From contig NZ_JTJW01000008.1 of assembly GCF_000805385.1 (NCBI RefSeq), forward strand, positions 186,001 to 250,000: 64,000 nucleotides of DNA. Direction: 5' to 3'. Positions 43,166-51,144 of this stretch are shown one piece after another. The stretch is from Mycolicibacterium setense. Its GTDB lineage: Bacteria; Actinomycetota; Actinomycetes; Mycobacteriales; Mycobacteriaceae. Below the pieces are notes generated by a model that was given only the letters and a program-made list of their open reading frames with translations, was not told the origin of the DNA and made no database searches. A program made the translations under genes and the position numbers. Numbering within the stretch: position 1 is the first letter of the stretch; each line of letters begins with the position of its first letter.

Positions 43166-44436
43166 GCCGGCCACACCTCCGGATTCGGACGAAAACGCAC
43201 TGTCAGCTCGCCACCCCGCAATTGGGCGTCTGTCACGATGCAGCGACGCAGGACAGAGGCCAACCGTACCCGGCGCCGCATCCCTGCGACGCCGATGATC
43301 AGATCATCGTCGACGCGACCCAGCGTGAGGCCGGCCGAATCGATCTGCGGCAACTCTAGCCGCAACCGGTACACGGCTTCGAGTCCAGACCCCGACTCCC
43401 GGTCGACGATGGGCCGCAACGGGCCGGGCGGCGGAGATCCGTCGCGCCGTCGCGACGCCTCGATCAGCTCCGCCAGCGCCTTGGGGCCGATCGGCTCACC
43501 CGGCACGTGCGGTACGAGCACCAGCTGAACATCGCCGATCGCGGCGTCGAGGTCGGTGAGCACCGCCTGCTGCTCGGCGATCCGCTCGGTGTACCAGTCG
43601 AACGCCGGATGAGCGGGCAGGTTGTGGTACTCGAACGAATCATCTTGCACCAAAATCTGATTGACGATGATCTCGGTGACTTCGACGCCCATCAGAGCCA
43701 GCGATCCCAACGTCCGCGAGGCCTCGGCGGCCACCACCCGCTCCGGGGTGAGCACCAAGTGAGCACTCACCCGCGACCCGTCGGTGAGCAGGGCGCCCAG
43801 CCGGCGGATGCCGGAATCCACCCGCTCGATCAGCGCGACGATGGCTGCGCTGACCGCATCGGGTGTGCCTGACAGGCGGCGGTGCCGCGGCCAGGCCCGC
43901 TCCAGGTAGAGGCCGAACGTCTCAGGCAGCGTGAGCATCCGCAGGGCATCGGCGGTGGAGGCACAGTCCACCACCACGTGATCCCAGTTTCCGGAATCGG
44001 CGAGCTCCCCCACCTCGTGCAACCCCAGCACTTCCTGGATCCCCGGAAGCGCTGAAAGTTCTTCGGGCGCAACGTCTCCCAGATCCGATTCGGGGAAGCG
44101 CGCCGCCAGCGGGCCGGCCGTCTCGACCCAGCGGGCACCCAGCAGGGCCAGCGTGTCGAGCGCAAGGGCGTCCAGCGCGCCGCCCGCTGCGGTCAGTCCG
44201 GTCTCCAGATCGTTGAGTACCCGGGTAGGAGCACGTTGACCTGTTGGGGCGAGCGGGATCCCGAGGACATCGCCGGTGGAATGGGCCTGATCGGTGGACA
44301 CGATCAGCACCCGCTGACCGCTCGCGGCGTCACGAACCGCGGTGGCTGTCGCCAGCGTCGACTTACCTACCCCGCCTTTGCCGACGAACAGGCTGATCCT
44401 CGCAGGGGAAGGTGCTCTCCCATCCGGCGAAGTCAC
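43162..44436 (-). CDS. ArsA/GET3-like P-loop ATPase (Rv2184c type)
   Basis: 424 aa. Deviant Walker A GKGGVGKST at 19-27, STDQAHSTGDVLG (switch-like, DQAHS in place of DPAHS), VVDCASTADALRML (Walker B region), and VNQ near the end of the ATPase domain. It lacks the vicinal Cys of true arsenite pumps, and no arsenic genes are nearby. The C-terminal third (about 300-424) forms a small beta-rich, Hsp20-like domain (LELPQIDSAGLTLGRVDDDLIIGVAGMRRRVRL) found on bacterial ArsA homologs. A role in delivering a membrane protein or lipid is possible. GTG 44436 overlaps the next gene's stop (GTGA). Confidence 0.88.
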   Translation of the reverse strand: MTSPDGRAPSPARISLFVGKGGVGKSTLATATAVRDAASGQRVLIVSTDQAHSTGDVLGIPLAPTGQRAPTRVLNDLETGLTAAGGALDALALDTLALLGARWVETAGPLAARFPESDLGDVAPEELSALPGIQEVLGLHEVGELADSGNWDHVVVDCASTADALRMLTLPETFGLYLERAWPRHRRLSGTPDAVSAAIVALIERVDSGIRRLGALLTDGSRVSAHLVLTPERVVAAEASRTLGSLALMGVEVTEIIVNQILVQDDSFEYHNLPAHPAFDWYTERIAEQQAVLTDLDAAIGDVQLVLVPHVPGEPIGPKALAELIEASRRRDGSPPPGPLRPIVDRESGSGLEAVYRLRLELPQIDSAGLTLGRVDDDLIIGVAGMRRRVRLASVLRRCIVTDAQLRGGELTVRFRPNPEVWPA

Positions 44437-44870
44437 TCAGCCTCTGCTCGTTTCTTGAGGTCTTTGAGCGCTGTGTCGGTGAGCCGGCGCTCGGCTTTGC
44501 GCTTGAGCAGACCGATCATCGGGATGACGAGATCGACCGACAGCTCGTAGGTGACCTCGGTACCGGATCCCTTGGGCGCCAAGCGGTATGCCCCGTGCAG
44601 GGATCGCAGCAGCGAACTCGACACCAGCGACCACGTCACCGAGGTGCGATCGGCGGGCCACTCGTAGGACAGCACCATGGTGTCCTTGAGCACCGCGGCA
44701 TCGAGCACCAGCCGGGCGGTCTTCGGATTGCCGTGCGTGTCGGTGTCGAGCACCTCGGCTTCCTTGTATTCGGCGACCCATTGCGGGTACGAGCCGATAT
44801 CGGCGATGACATCCATCACCGTCACCGGATCAGCGTCGATGTAGATGGTCTGTGTCGTCTTGTCGGCCAC
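44433..44870 (-). CDS. SRPBCC-fold (START-like, polyketide cyclase/dehydrase) protein, Rv2185c type
   Basis: 145 aa from GTG 44870 (MADKTTQTIYIDAD), the start that matches the M. tuberculosis protein and has GAGAAGG about 9 bases upstream. A helix-grip fold is indicated by the N-terminal strand, ADIGSYPQWVAEYKEAEVL, and the long C-terminal amphipathic helix. These proteins bind hydrophobic ligands in a central cavity. An ATG at 44933 in the same frame would add 21 residues encoded by a tandem repeat; I do not use it. Coupled to the ArsA-type ATPase. Confidence 0.88.
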   Translation of the reverse strand: MADKTTQTIYIDADPVTVMDVIADIGSYPQWVAEYKEAEVLDTDTHGNPKTARLVLDAAVLKDTMVLSYEWPADRTSVTWSLVSSSLLRSLHGAYRLAPKGSGTEVTYELSVDLVIPMIGLLKRKAERRLTDTALKDLKKRAEAE

Positions 44871-44881
44871 CGCCACACCCT

Positions 44882-44959
44882 TCTCCCCGCCCCGCGGGGG
44901 TGCCCATTCTCCCGCACCCGCGGGGGTGCCCATTCTCCCGCACCCGCGGGGGCTCCCCT
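44882..44959. repeat. Three tandem 26-bp repeats before the Rv2185c-type gene
   Basis: Units at 44882-44907, 44908-44933 and 44934-44959. The two outer units are slightly diverged; each has a CCCGCGGG core. On the minus strand the unit contains GGGAGAATGG, a ribosome site running into an ATG, and the real ribosome site of the downstream gene (GGGGAGAAGG) looks like a decayed copy. Copy number may vary between strains. Confidence 0.85.
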
Positions 44960-45000
44960 GGGTCTCGCCGAGAAATCTACCCTCCCGTCGAGCAACCCGG

Positions 45001-45390
45001 TCAGGCCAGTCGGGACACTCCGACCGGGCGAGCCGACTCCAACCGCTGCTTGATCCCGAAGGACATCGCCTTGCCCGCCACCCGGCGTTGGTGGTTCATC
45101 TTTGCCAGGTCCATCTCGGCCAACTGCTTGGCCGTGGCGCCCGACGGTTCGGCGTGCAGGAAGTAATGCAGCACCACACCGTCCATCACCGCCTCGAGCC
45201 AGACCTCCATGGTGCCGGTCAACGCACCGGTCACAGTCCAGCGGTGGCCCTTCTCGGCGCGGTCCTCGACGACCTTGAGAACGAGGTCGGGCCACCACCG
45301 CCGCCAGTTGGCGGGATCGGCGACCGCGGCTCCCACGGCGACCGGATCGGCGCAGACGAATGTCTCGTCGGCGATCTGAATGCTGTTCAT
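45001..45390 (-). CDS. SRPBCC-fold protein (Rv2186c type), function unknown
   Basis: 129 aa, ATG at 45390. Similar layout to the next gene: N-terminal strand, NWRRWWPDLVLKVVEDRAEKGHRW, and a terminal helix (ATAKQLAEMDLAKMNHQRRVAGKAMSFGIKQRLE). Probably a hydrophobic-ligand binder of the START-like superfamily, and with its neighbour perhaps a heteromeric pair. Separated from the downstream SRPBCC gene by the 26-bp repeats. It diverges from fadD15 with 94 bp between starts. Confidence 0.85.
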   Translation of the reverse strand: MNSIQIADETFVCADPVAVGAAVADPANWRRWWPDLVLKVVEDRAEKGHRWTVTGALTGTMEVWLEAVMDGVVLHYFLHAEPSGATAKQLAEMDLAKMNHQRRVAGKAMSFGIKQRLESARPVGVSRLA

Positions 45391-45484
45391 CGCGGACTAG
45401 CTTCACATATGCCTGATCGTCTGCCTACCGCGGCCGACTAGGCTGGCGCGCAAAGCCGGTATCACAAGCCTGGAGGCCAAGATC

Positions 45485-47293
45485 GTGCGTGAGTCAATGC
45501 GGGAGTACAGCGTCCCCGCGTCGTTTGCCGTCGGCGAGCACGACAACATCGTCAGTCCGGTATCCGCGCACGCGGCCGACACCCCCGACCACGTCATCTT
45601 CCGGCGCCTGGTCGACGGTGCCTGGACCGACGTGACCTGCGCCGAAGCCGCCGACCAGATCCGTTCGGTCGCCCGCGGCCTGATCGCCGAGGGCATCCAG
45701 CCCGGCGATCGGGTGGCGATCCTGTCGGCCACCCGCTACGAGTGGCCGATCATCGACTTCGCGATCCTGTCCGCCGGCGCGGTGACCGTGCCGATCTACG
45801 AGACCTCGTCGGCCGAACAGGTCCGGTTCGTCCTCGACAACTCCGCGGCCAAGATCGTCTTCGCCGAGACCGACGCGCACGCCGAGACCGTCGAACAGCT
45901 CCGTGGCCAGCTGCCCGAACTGCGCACGGTGTTGCGGATCGACGGCACCGGCACACCCGCGCTTGAGGCCATGGCCGAGGCCGGGAAAGCGGTCGACGCC
46001 GCCGAGCTCGACACCCGCCTGGCCGGGATCCGGTCGGCCGACCCGGCCACGCTGATCTACACCTCCGGCACCACCGGCCAGCCCAAAGGCTGCCAGCTGA
46101 CGCACTCGAACCTGCTGTACGAGATCAACGGAGCCAAGGCCTGCTTCCCGTCCGAGTTGGCCCAGGGCGAACGAATGCTGGTGTTCCTGCCACTGGCGCA
46201 TGTGCTGGCCCGCGCCATCACCATCGCGGCGTTCGCCAACAAGGTCACCCTCGGCTTCACCAGTGACATCAAGAATCTGGTCCCGATCTTCGGGGTGTTC
46301 AAACCGACACTGGTGGTTTCGGTTCCGCGCGTATTCGAGAAGGTCTACAACACCGCCGAGCAGAACGCCCGCAACGATGGCAAGGGCAAGATCTTCGCGA
46401 TCGCCGCCGACACCGCGATCGAGTGGAGCAAGGCCCAGGACAACGGCGGAGCCTCCTTGCTCCTGCGCGCCAAACACGCACTGTTCGACAAGCTGGTCTA
46501 CGGCAAGCTGCGGGCCGCGCTCGGCGGCGAATGCCATGCCGCCATCTCGGGCGGCGCGCCGCTCGGTGCGCGGCTGGGCCACTTCTACCGCGGTGTGGGG
46601 TTGACGATCTACGAGGGCTACGGGCTGACCGAGACCAGCGCCGCGATCACGGTGAACCGGGTCGACGACCTCAAGGTCGGCTCGGTCGGCAAGCTGGTGC
46701 CCGGCAACAGCATGCGCATCGCCGAGGACGGCGAGCTGCTGGTCAAGGGCGGCGTGGTGTTCAACGGCTACTGGGACAACGCGGTCGAGACCGATGCTGT
46801 GTTCACCGATGGCTGGTTCCACACTGGTGACCTCGGGGCGATCGACGACGACGGTTTCCTGACGATCGTCGGGCGCAAGAAGGAGATCATCGTCACCGCG
46901 GGCGGCAAGAACGTCGCACCCGCCCTGCTCGAGGACCGGTTGCGGGCCCACCCCTTGATCAGCCAGGCGATGGCCGTCGGCGATCAGCAGCCGTTCATCG
47001 CCGCGCTCATCACCATCGACCCCGAAGCCTTTCCGGGATGGAAGCAGCGCAACGGCAAGGACGCCGCCGCCTCCGTCGGTGACCTCGCCGACGACCCCGA
47101 CCTGGTGGCCGAGATCGACCTGGCGGTCAAGGAGGCCAATCAGGCGGTGTCGCATGCCGAGTCGATCCGCAAGTTCCGGATCCTGCCCGTCGACTTCACC
47201 GAGGACACCGGTGAACTGACCCCGACACTGAAGGTCAAGCGCAAGGTGGTGGCCGAGAAGTTCGCCACCGACATCGCCGCGCTGTACGGCTGA
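45485..47293 (+). CDS. fadD15: Long-chain fatty acyl-CoA synthetase FadD15
   Basis: Activates fatty acids to acyl-CoA via acyl-AMP. 602 aa. AMP-binding motif YTSGTTGQPKGCQLTH, VFLPLAHVLAR, YEGYGLTETSAAITVNR, TGDLGAIDDDGFLTIVGRKKEIIVTAGGKNVAP (linker/A8 motifs) and the C-terminal catalytic Lys region. A GGAGG 8 bases before GTG 45485 favours that start; the M. tuberculosis protein aligns from ATG 45497, four residues later. Located next to pimB' and the SRPBCC/ArsA group, so it may feed membrane lipid synthesis. Confidence 0.95.
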   Translation: MRESMREYSVPASFAVGEHDNIVSPVSAHAADTPDHVIFRRLVDGAWTDVTCAEAADQIRSVARGLIAEGIQPGDRVAILSATRYEWPIIDFAILSAGAVTVPIYETSSAEQVRFVLDNSAAKIVFAETDAHAETVEQLRGQLPELRTVLRIDGTGTPALEAMAEAGKAVDAAELDTRLAGIRSADPATLIYTSGTTGQPKGCQLTHSNLLYEINGAKACFPSELAQGERMLVFLPLAHVLARAITIAAFANKVTLGFTSDIKNLVPIFGVFKPTLVVSVPRVFEKVYNTAEQNARNDGKGKIFAIAADTAIEWSKAQDNGGASLLLRAKHALFDKLVYGKLRAALGGECHAAISGGAPLGARLGHFYRGVGLTIYEGYGLTETSAAITVNRVDDLKVGSVGKLVPGNSMRIAEDGELLVKGGVVFNGYWDNAVETDAVFTDGWFHTGDLGAIDDDGFLTIVGRKKEIIVTAGGKNVAPALLEDRLRAHPLISQAMAVGDQQPFIAALITIDPEAFPGWKQRNGKDAAASVGDLADDPDLVAEIDLAVKEANQAVSHAESIRKFRILPVDFTEDTGELTPTLKVKRKVVAEKFATDIAALYG

Positions 47294-47309
47294 TCTGCGC
47301 CTGATCGTG

Positions 47310-47331
47310 GGGCTGATCTACGGATCAGCCC
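47310..47331. terminator. Hairpin shared by convergent fadD15 and pimB' (GGGCTGATC-N4-GATCAGCCC)
   Basis: A perfect 9-bp stem with a 4-nt loop that begins 17 bp after the fadD15 stop and overlaps the pimB' stop codon (47325-47327). No T-run on either side. Likely a bidirectional hairpin terminator. Confidence 0.6.
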
Positions 47332-48467
47332 GACAGGATCGCGGTGAGCTTCATCCCCTGGGAGCGCCACTGCCAGTTGTCGACTGCCCAGTGCCGTCCA
47401 GCCGCCCCCATGGCGGCTGCGCGCGCGGGATCGGACAGCACGTCGCCCACGGCCGTCGCGACGGCCGCCACATCGGTGCCGTCCACCACGGTGCCGGTCT
47501 GGCCGTCGAGCACGGTTTCCGGCGCCCCGCCCGAGGTTCCGGCGATCACCGGCACGCCGCAGGCGGAGGCCTCCAGGTAGACGATGCCCAACCCCTCGAC
47601 GTCCAACCCCGCCCCACGGGTGCGGCACGGCATGGCGAACACATCGGCCATCGCATGGTGTGCGGGCAGTTCAGCGGCCGGCACCGCACCGGTGAAGGTG
47701 ACGTCGGCCGCCACATCATGTGTGTCCACGAGTTGTTGCAGGCGCTGCAGATACGGTCCCCCGCCGACGATGACCAACGCGGCGCCGGGGACGCGACGGC
47801 GGATCGCCGGCCAGGCGCGGATCAACATGTCCTGGCCCTTGCGCGGCACGAGGCGCGACAGGCACACCACCACCGGGCGCTGCCCCAGCCCGTAGCGGGC
47901 GCGCAACTCGGCCCGGGCCACCGAGTCGGGTACGAAACGGTCGGTGTCGACCCCGGGCGGCAGGTGCTCGAGCGCCGCGCGGGCACCGAACGCCGAGGCG
48001 AACCTGCCGCGGGTGTAACGGCTGATGAACGTCACGACGTCGGCGTCGTCCCCGATACGGCGCAGGGCCGAACGTGCCACGGGCAGCATCGACCAGCCGA
48101 CCTCGTGGCCGTGGGTGCTGGCCACGATCCGTCTGGCTCCGGCGCGCCGGGCCAGCGGGCCCAGTAGCGCCAGCGGCGCCGCCGCCCCGAACCACACTGT
48201 CTCGATGTCGTTCTCGGCGATCAACCGCTGCATCCGGCGCGCCACGGTCGGCTCCGGCACCATCAGGGTGGTGGGGTGCCGCACCACGCGGTACCCGGCT
48301 GCCGCGGCCTGGTCATCGAAATCCGCGGCACCCTTCCATTTCGGTGCGTACACAGTCAGCTCATGGGAGCGGTCACGCACCAGCTCACCGACGAACGCCT
48401 CCAGGTACGACTGGATGCCGCCGCGACGCGGCGGAAAGTCGTTGGTGACCAACAAAACCCGCGTCAT
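47325..48467 (-). CDS. pimB: GDP-mannose-dependent PIM1 alpha-mannosyltransferase PimB'
   Basis: Transfers the second mannose onto phosphatidylinositol monomannoside (PIM1 to PIM2) on the cytoplasmic face. 380 aa, GT-B/GT4 family: N-terminal MTRVLLVTNDFPPRRGGIQSYLE, PPGVDTDRFVP, LSRLVPRKGQDMLI, and the C-terminal E-x7-E motif in EGLGIVYLEASACGVPVIAG. Synteny with Rv2188c, the enzyme now called PimB', supports this over other GT4 transferases. ATG 48467; 49 bp follow the metalloprotease-like gene. Confidence 0.92.
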   Translation of the reverse strand: MTRVLLVTNDFPPRRGGIQSYLEAFVGELVRDRSHELTVYAPKWKGAADFDDQAAAAGYRVVRHPTTLMVPEPTVARRMQRLIAENDIETVWFGAAAPLALLGPLARRAGARRIVASTHGHEVGWSMLPVARSALRRIGDDADVVTFISRYTRGRFASAFGARAALEHLPPGVDTDRFVPDSVARAELRARYGLGQRPVVVCLSRLVPRKGQDMLIRAWPAIRRRVPGAALVIVGGGPYLQRLQQLVDTHDVAADVTFTGAVPAAELPAHHAMADVFAMPCRTRGAGLDVEGLGIVYLEASACGVPVIAGTSGGAPETVLDGQTGTVVDGTDVAAVATAVGDVLSDPARAAAMGAAGRHWAVDNWQWRSQGMKLTAILSG

Positions 48468-48516
48468 CGCTGTTGACTACCCATCTGTGGCTCGTCTGCT
48501 CCCCATCGGCGCAAGG

Positions 48517-49398
48517 CTATCCGGTCAGCCAGCGACGCCAACCGGCGACCACGGCGTCGAGGTCGGCGCCCAATGCCTCGCGGACCGCGGTGGGCACATC
48601 GGGATGACCGGATCCACATGCCCGCAGGTACAGCTCACGCAGCGTCGGTGCGCCGTACGCGTCGGCAACGTAGCGGCTGAACCACCACGCCCGGTCGTAC
48701 GCCAGACTGCGGGCCGCCCCGGGAGTGTCAAGGTCGGAATCGGTGGGCAGCTGGGCCAGCGCCTCGGCCTGCGCCGCACCCGGCACCGCCGTGTGCGGGC
48801 GGCCCACATAGTCGGCCACGCCCTCGGTCAACCAGCGCGGCGCGTCGGCCGCCGTCGCCGACCGGGCCGCGTAATGGAACAGCTCGTGGCGCAACACGAT
48901 TCGCAGCGCCGCAGGACTCATGCCGGCAGCGCCGGGAGCGAACATGATCCGCTGCGCGGTGGTGGTCGCCGCGATGTCGGCGGCCCCACCGGCCAGCACG
49001 CTGAACTGCTGATCGGAGCCCGCGACCGCGATCTCGATATCCGGCCGCCAATCGGGTCCCCAAAATGCGGTGACCGCGGCGGCCGCGGCAGGAAGTTCGG
49101 CGGCCAGCCGCTGCAGCAGGGCCGAGGACTGCGCACCGCCGAGGGCGATGAGCCGGGCGGTGCGTCCGTCCGGTAACACCAGCGAGGTGACGGGGTCAGG
49201 TCGCGGCGCCGTGGAGACGACGGGAGCGTTCGGGGGCGCGGCAGAGGGCGGCGGCGAGGGAAACCGGGACAGCAACATCGTCGCCACTGCCAGTTCGCCC
49301 AGCAGCACCGCCCACAGCAGCCGGCTGCGGGTGCTCAGGGTGAAACCGGCTCCGCTATGAGGACGCTCAGTACCGGCGAACGTTGTAGATCGGCGCAT
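48517..49398 (-). CDS. Membrane-anchored HExxH metalloprotease-like protein (Rv2189c position)
   Basis: About 293 aa. One N-terminal TM helix (about 25-43), a Pro-rich stalk, then an extracytoplasmic domain with H171-E-L-F-H175 and, 17 residues on, WLTEGVADYVG with E192: the gluzincin (M1/M4-like) zinc pattern HExxH...E. A catalytic peptidase is therefore possible, but no family is named with certainty. The N-terminus is uncertain: ATG 49398 (used) or 49413, both inside the end of ripC (32 or 47 bp overlap); no start codon exists between the ripC stop and the TM helix. The overlap suggests coupling to RipC, a cell wall hydrolase. Confidence 0.75.
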   Translation of the reverse strand: MRRSTTFAGTERPHSGAGFTLSTRSRLLWAVLLGELAVATMLLSRFPSPPPSAAPPNAPVVSTAPRPDPVTSLVLPDGRTARLIALGGAQSSALLQRLAAELPAAAAAVTAFWGPDWRPDIEIAVAGSDQQFSVLAGGAADIAATTTAQRIMFAPGAAGMSPAALRIVLRHELFHYAARSATAADAPRWLTEGVADYVGRPHTAVPGAAQAEALAQLPTDSDLDTPGAARSLAYDRAWWFSRYVADAYGAPTLRELYLRACGSGHPDVPTAVREALGADLDAVVAGWRRWLTG

Positions 49399-50503
49399 TG
49401 TTGACCGGCGCAACCCGAACCGGGGTGCCGTAGGTCGACGCGTGCACCATCATCCCGTCGCCGATGTAGATGCCCACATGGGAGGCATCGGAGTAATAGG
49501 TCACGACGTCGCCCGGTTGCATCGAGTCAGACGACACCGGCTGACCGCCGCGAGCCATGGCCTGGCTCGAATGTGGCAGAGAGATGCCGGCGTGCTGGAA
49601 CGCCCACATCACCAAACCCGAACAGTCGAAGGAGCTCGGTCCTGCCGCGCCCCACGAGTAGGGCGAGCCGATGCGGCTCAGCGCCGCCTGGATGACGGTC
49701 CCGGAGTGACCGCTGCCCGCATCAGGGAGGGCTCCCTCAGGCGGGGCGACGTCGCCGGGCGGGATGCCGTTCGGCGGATCGGCCAACACGGCGGGATCCT
49801 GGGCCGGCGGCAATGCCTCGGGTGCGGGCACCGGCGGCGCAGGCGGCAGGGCCGTCATCGCTTCCCGCTGGGCCGGGCTCAGTGCCTGGTACTGCGACTT
49901 GACGATCGCGATCTGCACCTGCAGCTGACTTTGCTTGGATTGCAGTTCGGCGCGCACTGCGGCGGCCTGCTCGGCGGCGGTCTTGGCGTCGGCGGCCGAT
50001 TGAGCCGATTCCTGCTCGGCCCGAGCGGCCTTCTCACCCACCGAGTGGAAGTTCTTCATCTGCGCCGACATCTCGGTGGCCATCACCCGCTGCACCGCGA
50101 GTTGCTCGATCAGCTGCTGCGGTGAGCCCGCGGTCAGGATCGCGTCCACACCCGAGGTGCGGCCACCCATGTACTGGGCTGCAGCTACCTTGTTGACGGA
50201 CATCTGAAAGGTTGCCAGCTGCGACTTGGCCGCATCCACCGCTGCGGCGTCGTCAGCATGCTTCTTTTCCGCATTCTCCTGTGCCGCAAGCTTGTTGTTG
50301 AGGTCAAGCTGCGCGGAGTGCATCGCCTCCGTCGTCTGCTCAGCCTGCCGCGACAGCTCATTGAGCTTTGCCATGGCATCGTCGGCAGGGTCGGCGTGCG
50401 AACCAGCGGCCAGGATTCCGGATAACAAAGTCAAGCCCGCTATTGCACCTGCAATGGGTCGCTTGACACGACTTGTGGGCCGGTGCGCGCGCTCGTGCCT
50501 CAA
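49367..50503 (-). CDS. ripC: Peptidoglycan endopeptidase RipC (NlpC/P60)
   Basis: A secreted D,L-endopeptidase that cuts stem peptides during division; in mycobacteria it works with FtsEX. 378 aa. Signal peptide about 1-37 (IAGAIAGLTLLSGILAAGSHA), long coiled coil (about 42-215, the FtsX-binding/autoinhibitory part), a Pro-rich linker (219-262), and the NlpC/P60 domain with C294 (DCSG), H342 (SHVGIYIGDG) and H354. Start is TTG 50503 (MRHERAHRPTSRVKR), with no ATG before the signal peptide. Follows the small Cys-rich gene by 152 bp, which includes its likely promoter. Confidence 0.93.
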   Translation of the reverse strand: MRHERAHRPTSRVKRPIAGAIAGLTLLSGILAAGSHADPADDAMAKLNELSRQAEQTTEAMHSAQLDLNNKLAAQENAEKKHADDAAAVDAAKSQLATFQMSVNKVAAAQYMGGRTSGVDAILTAGSPQQLIEQLAVQRVMATEMSAQMKNFHSVGEKAARAEQESAQSAADAKTAAEQAAAVRAELQSKQSQLQVQIAIVKSQYQALSPAQREAMTALPPAPPVPAPEALPPAQDPAVLADPPNGIPPGDVAPPEGALPDAGSGHSGTVIQAALSRIGSPYSWGAAGPSSFDCSGLVMWAFQHAGISLPHSSQAMARGGQPVSSDSMQPGDVVTYYSDASHVGIYIGDGMMVHASTYGTPVRVAPVNNAPIYNVRRY

Positions 50504-50655
50504 GTTTTTGTCCTCACAACTGGCGATGGCGAGCCGCCTCGAACTGCTCTTAGGTCTCAGATAGGTTACGAAACGGCATCGGGCTTGTCCAACAGAAGGT
50601 GCAAATTTAACAGCCCGCGCGGAATATTTTCCTGTGCCCGCAGCGTCGCGTGTCG

Positions 50656-50922
50656 TCAGGCGACTCCGGATCTGCCGCTGCGGTGAATCGGGACGAGTCG
50701 TAGCCGCGGCGCAAGGCCCACGTCAGCGAGTACTTCCAAGGCCTGACGCTCGTCGTTCAGCAAAGTCTCGGGGACTCCGAGCAACACACTTACGACGCAG
50801 TCCTGACATCCGGGCCCGCGTACCGCGCAATCGTCGCAGTCGATGGTCACGCTGCCGGTGTCCGGCTCGTCAGGGCAAGGTTCGTCGGCCCAGGACCAGT
50901 TGTCCTGCCGCACTCCGCTCAT
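50656..50922 (-). CDS. Small Cys-rich protein with CxxC-x6-CxxC motif, function unknown
   Basis: 88 aa from ATG 50922, supported by AGAGGACGG upstream and by protein-like composition. Four cysteines C29, C32, C39 and C42 (CDDCAVRGPGCQDC) could hold zinc or an Fe-S cluster; C16 lies in an acidic N-terminus. The rest (VVSVLLGVPETLLNDERQALEVLADVGLAPRLRL) looks like an amphipathic helix and strand. I recall similar short proteins in other actinobacteria beside NlpC/P60 genes but know no function. A longer open frame exists upstream through the 34-bp repeats and is rejected. Confidence 0.78.
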   Translation of the reverse strand: MSGVRQDNWSWADEPCPDEPDTGSVTIDCDDCAVRGPGCQDCVVSVLLGVPETLLNDERQALEVLADVGLAPRLRLVPIHRSGRSGVA

Positions 50923-50973
50923 CTTGACCGTCCTCTCGTTCGGTGTATTGCGCGCACCGTATCGCCGTGCACC

Positions 50974-51075
50974 GACAAGGAGCGGAGCGGATTGGAGCGA
51001 GAGGCCCGACAAGGAGCGGAGCGGATTGGAGCGAGAGGCCCGACAAGGAGCGGAGCGGATTGGAGCGAGAAGGCT
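50974..51075. repeat. Three tandem 34-bp repeats (VNTR-like)
   Basis: Units at 50974-51007, 51008-51041 and 51042-51075, the first two identical and the last changed at its end. Each contains GGAGCGGAGCGGATTGGAGCG. The period is not a multiple of three, so it is not coding. It sits in the divergent promoter region between the small Cys-rich gene and the exonuclease gene and could vary in copy number. Confidence 0.88.
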
Positions 51076-51144
51076 CGACAAGCCCGGGCGTGGCGACCGC
51101 GAGCTTGTCGGGGTTTGTCGGGGGCAGTGCCTACCGTCATCGCC

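Noticed and set aside
43162..44436. Arsenite efflux ATPase
   Set aside because: No arsB/arsR nearby and no vicinal Cys pair; the ArsA/GET3-like general class is the safer call.
45494..47155. 553-codon minus-strand frame
   Set aside because: Antisense to fadD15; no recognisable motif.
50504..50655. c-di-AMP (ydaO) riboswitch before ripC
   Set aside because: Such leaders precede some actinobacterial cell wall hydrolase genes, but this 152-bp stretch lacks the length and conserved elements I would expect.
50974..51075. CRISPR array
   Set aside because: Units are directly adjacent with no spacers; only three copies; no cas genes.
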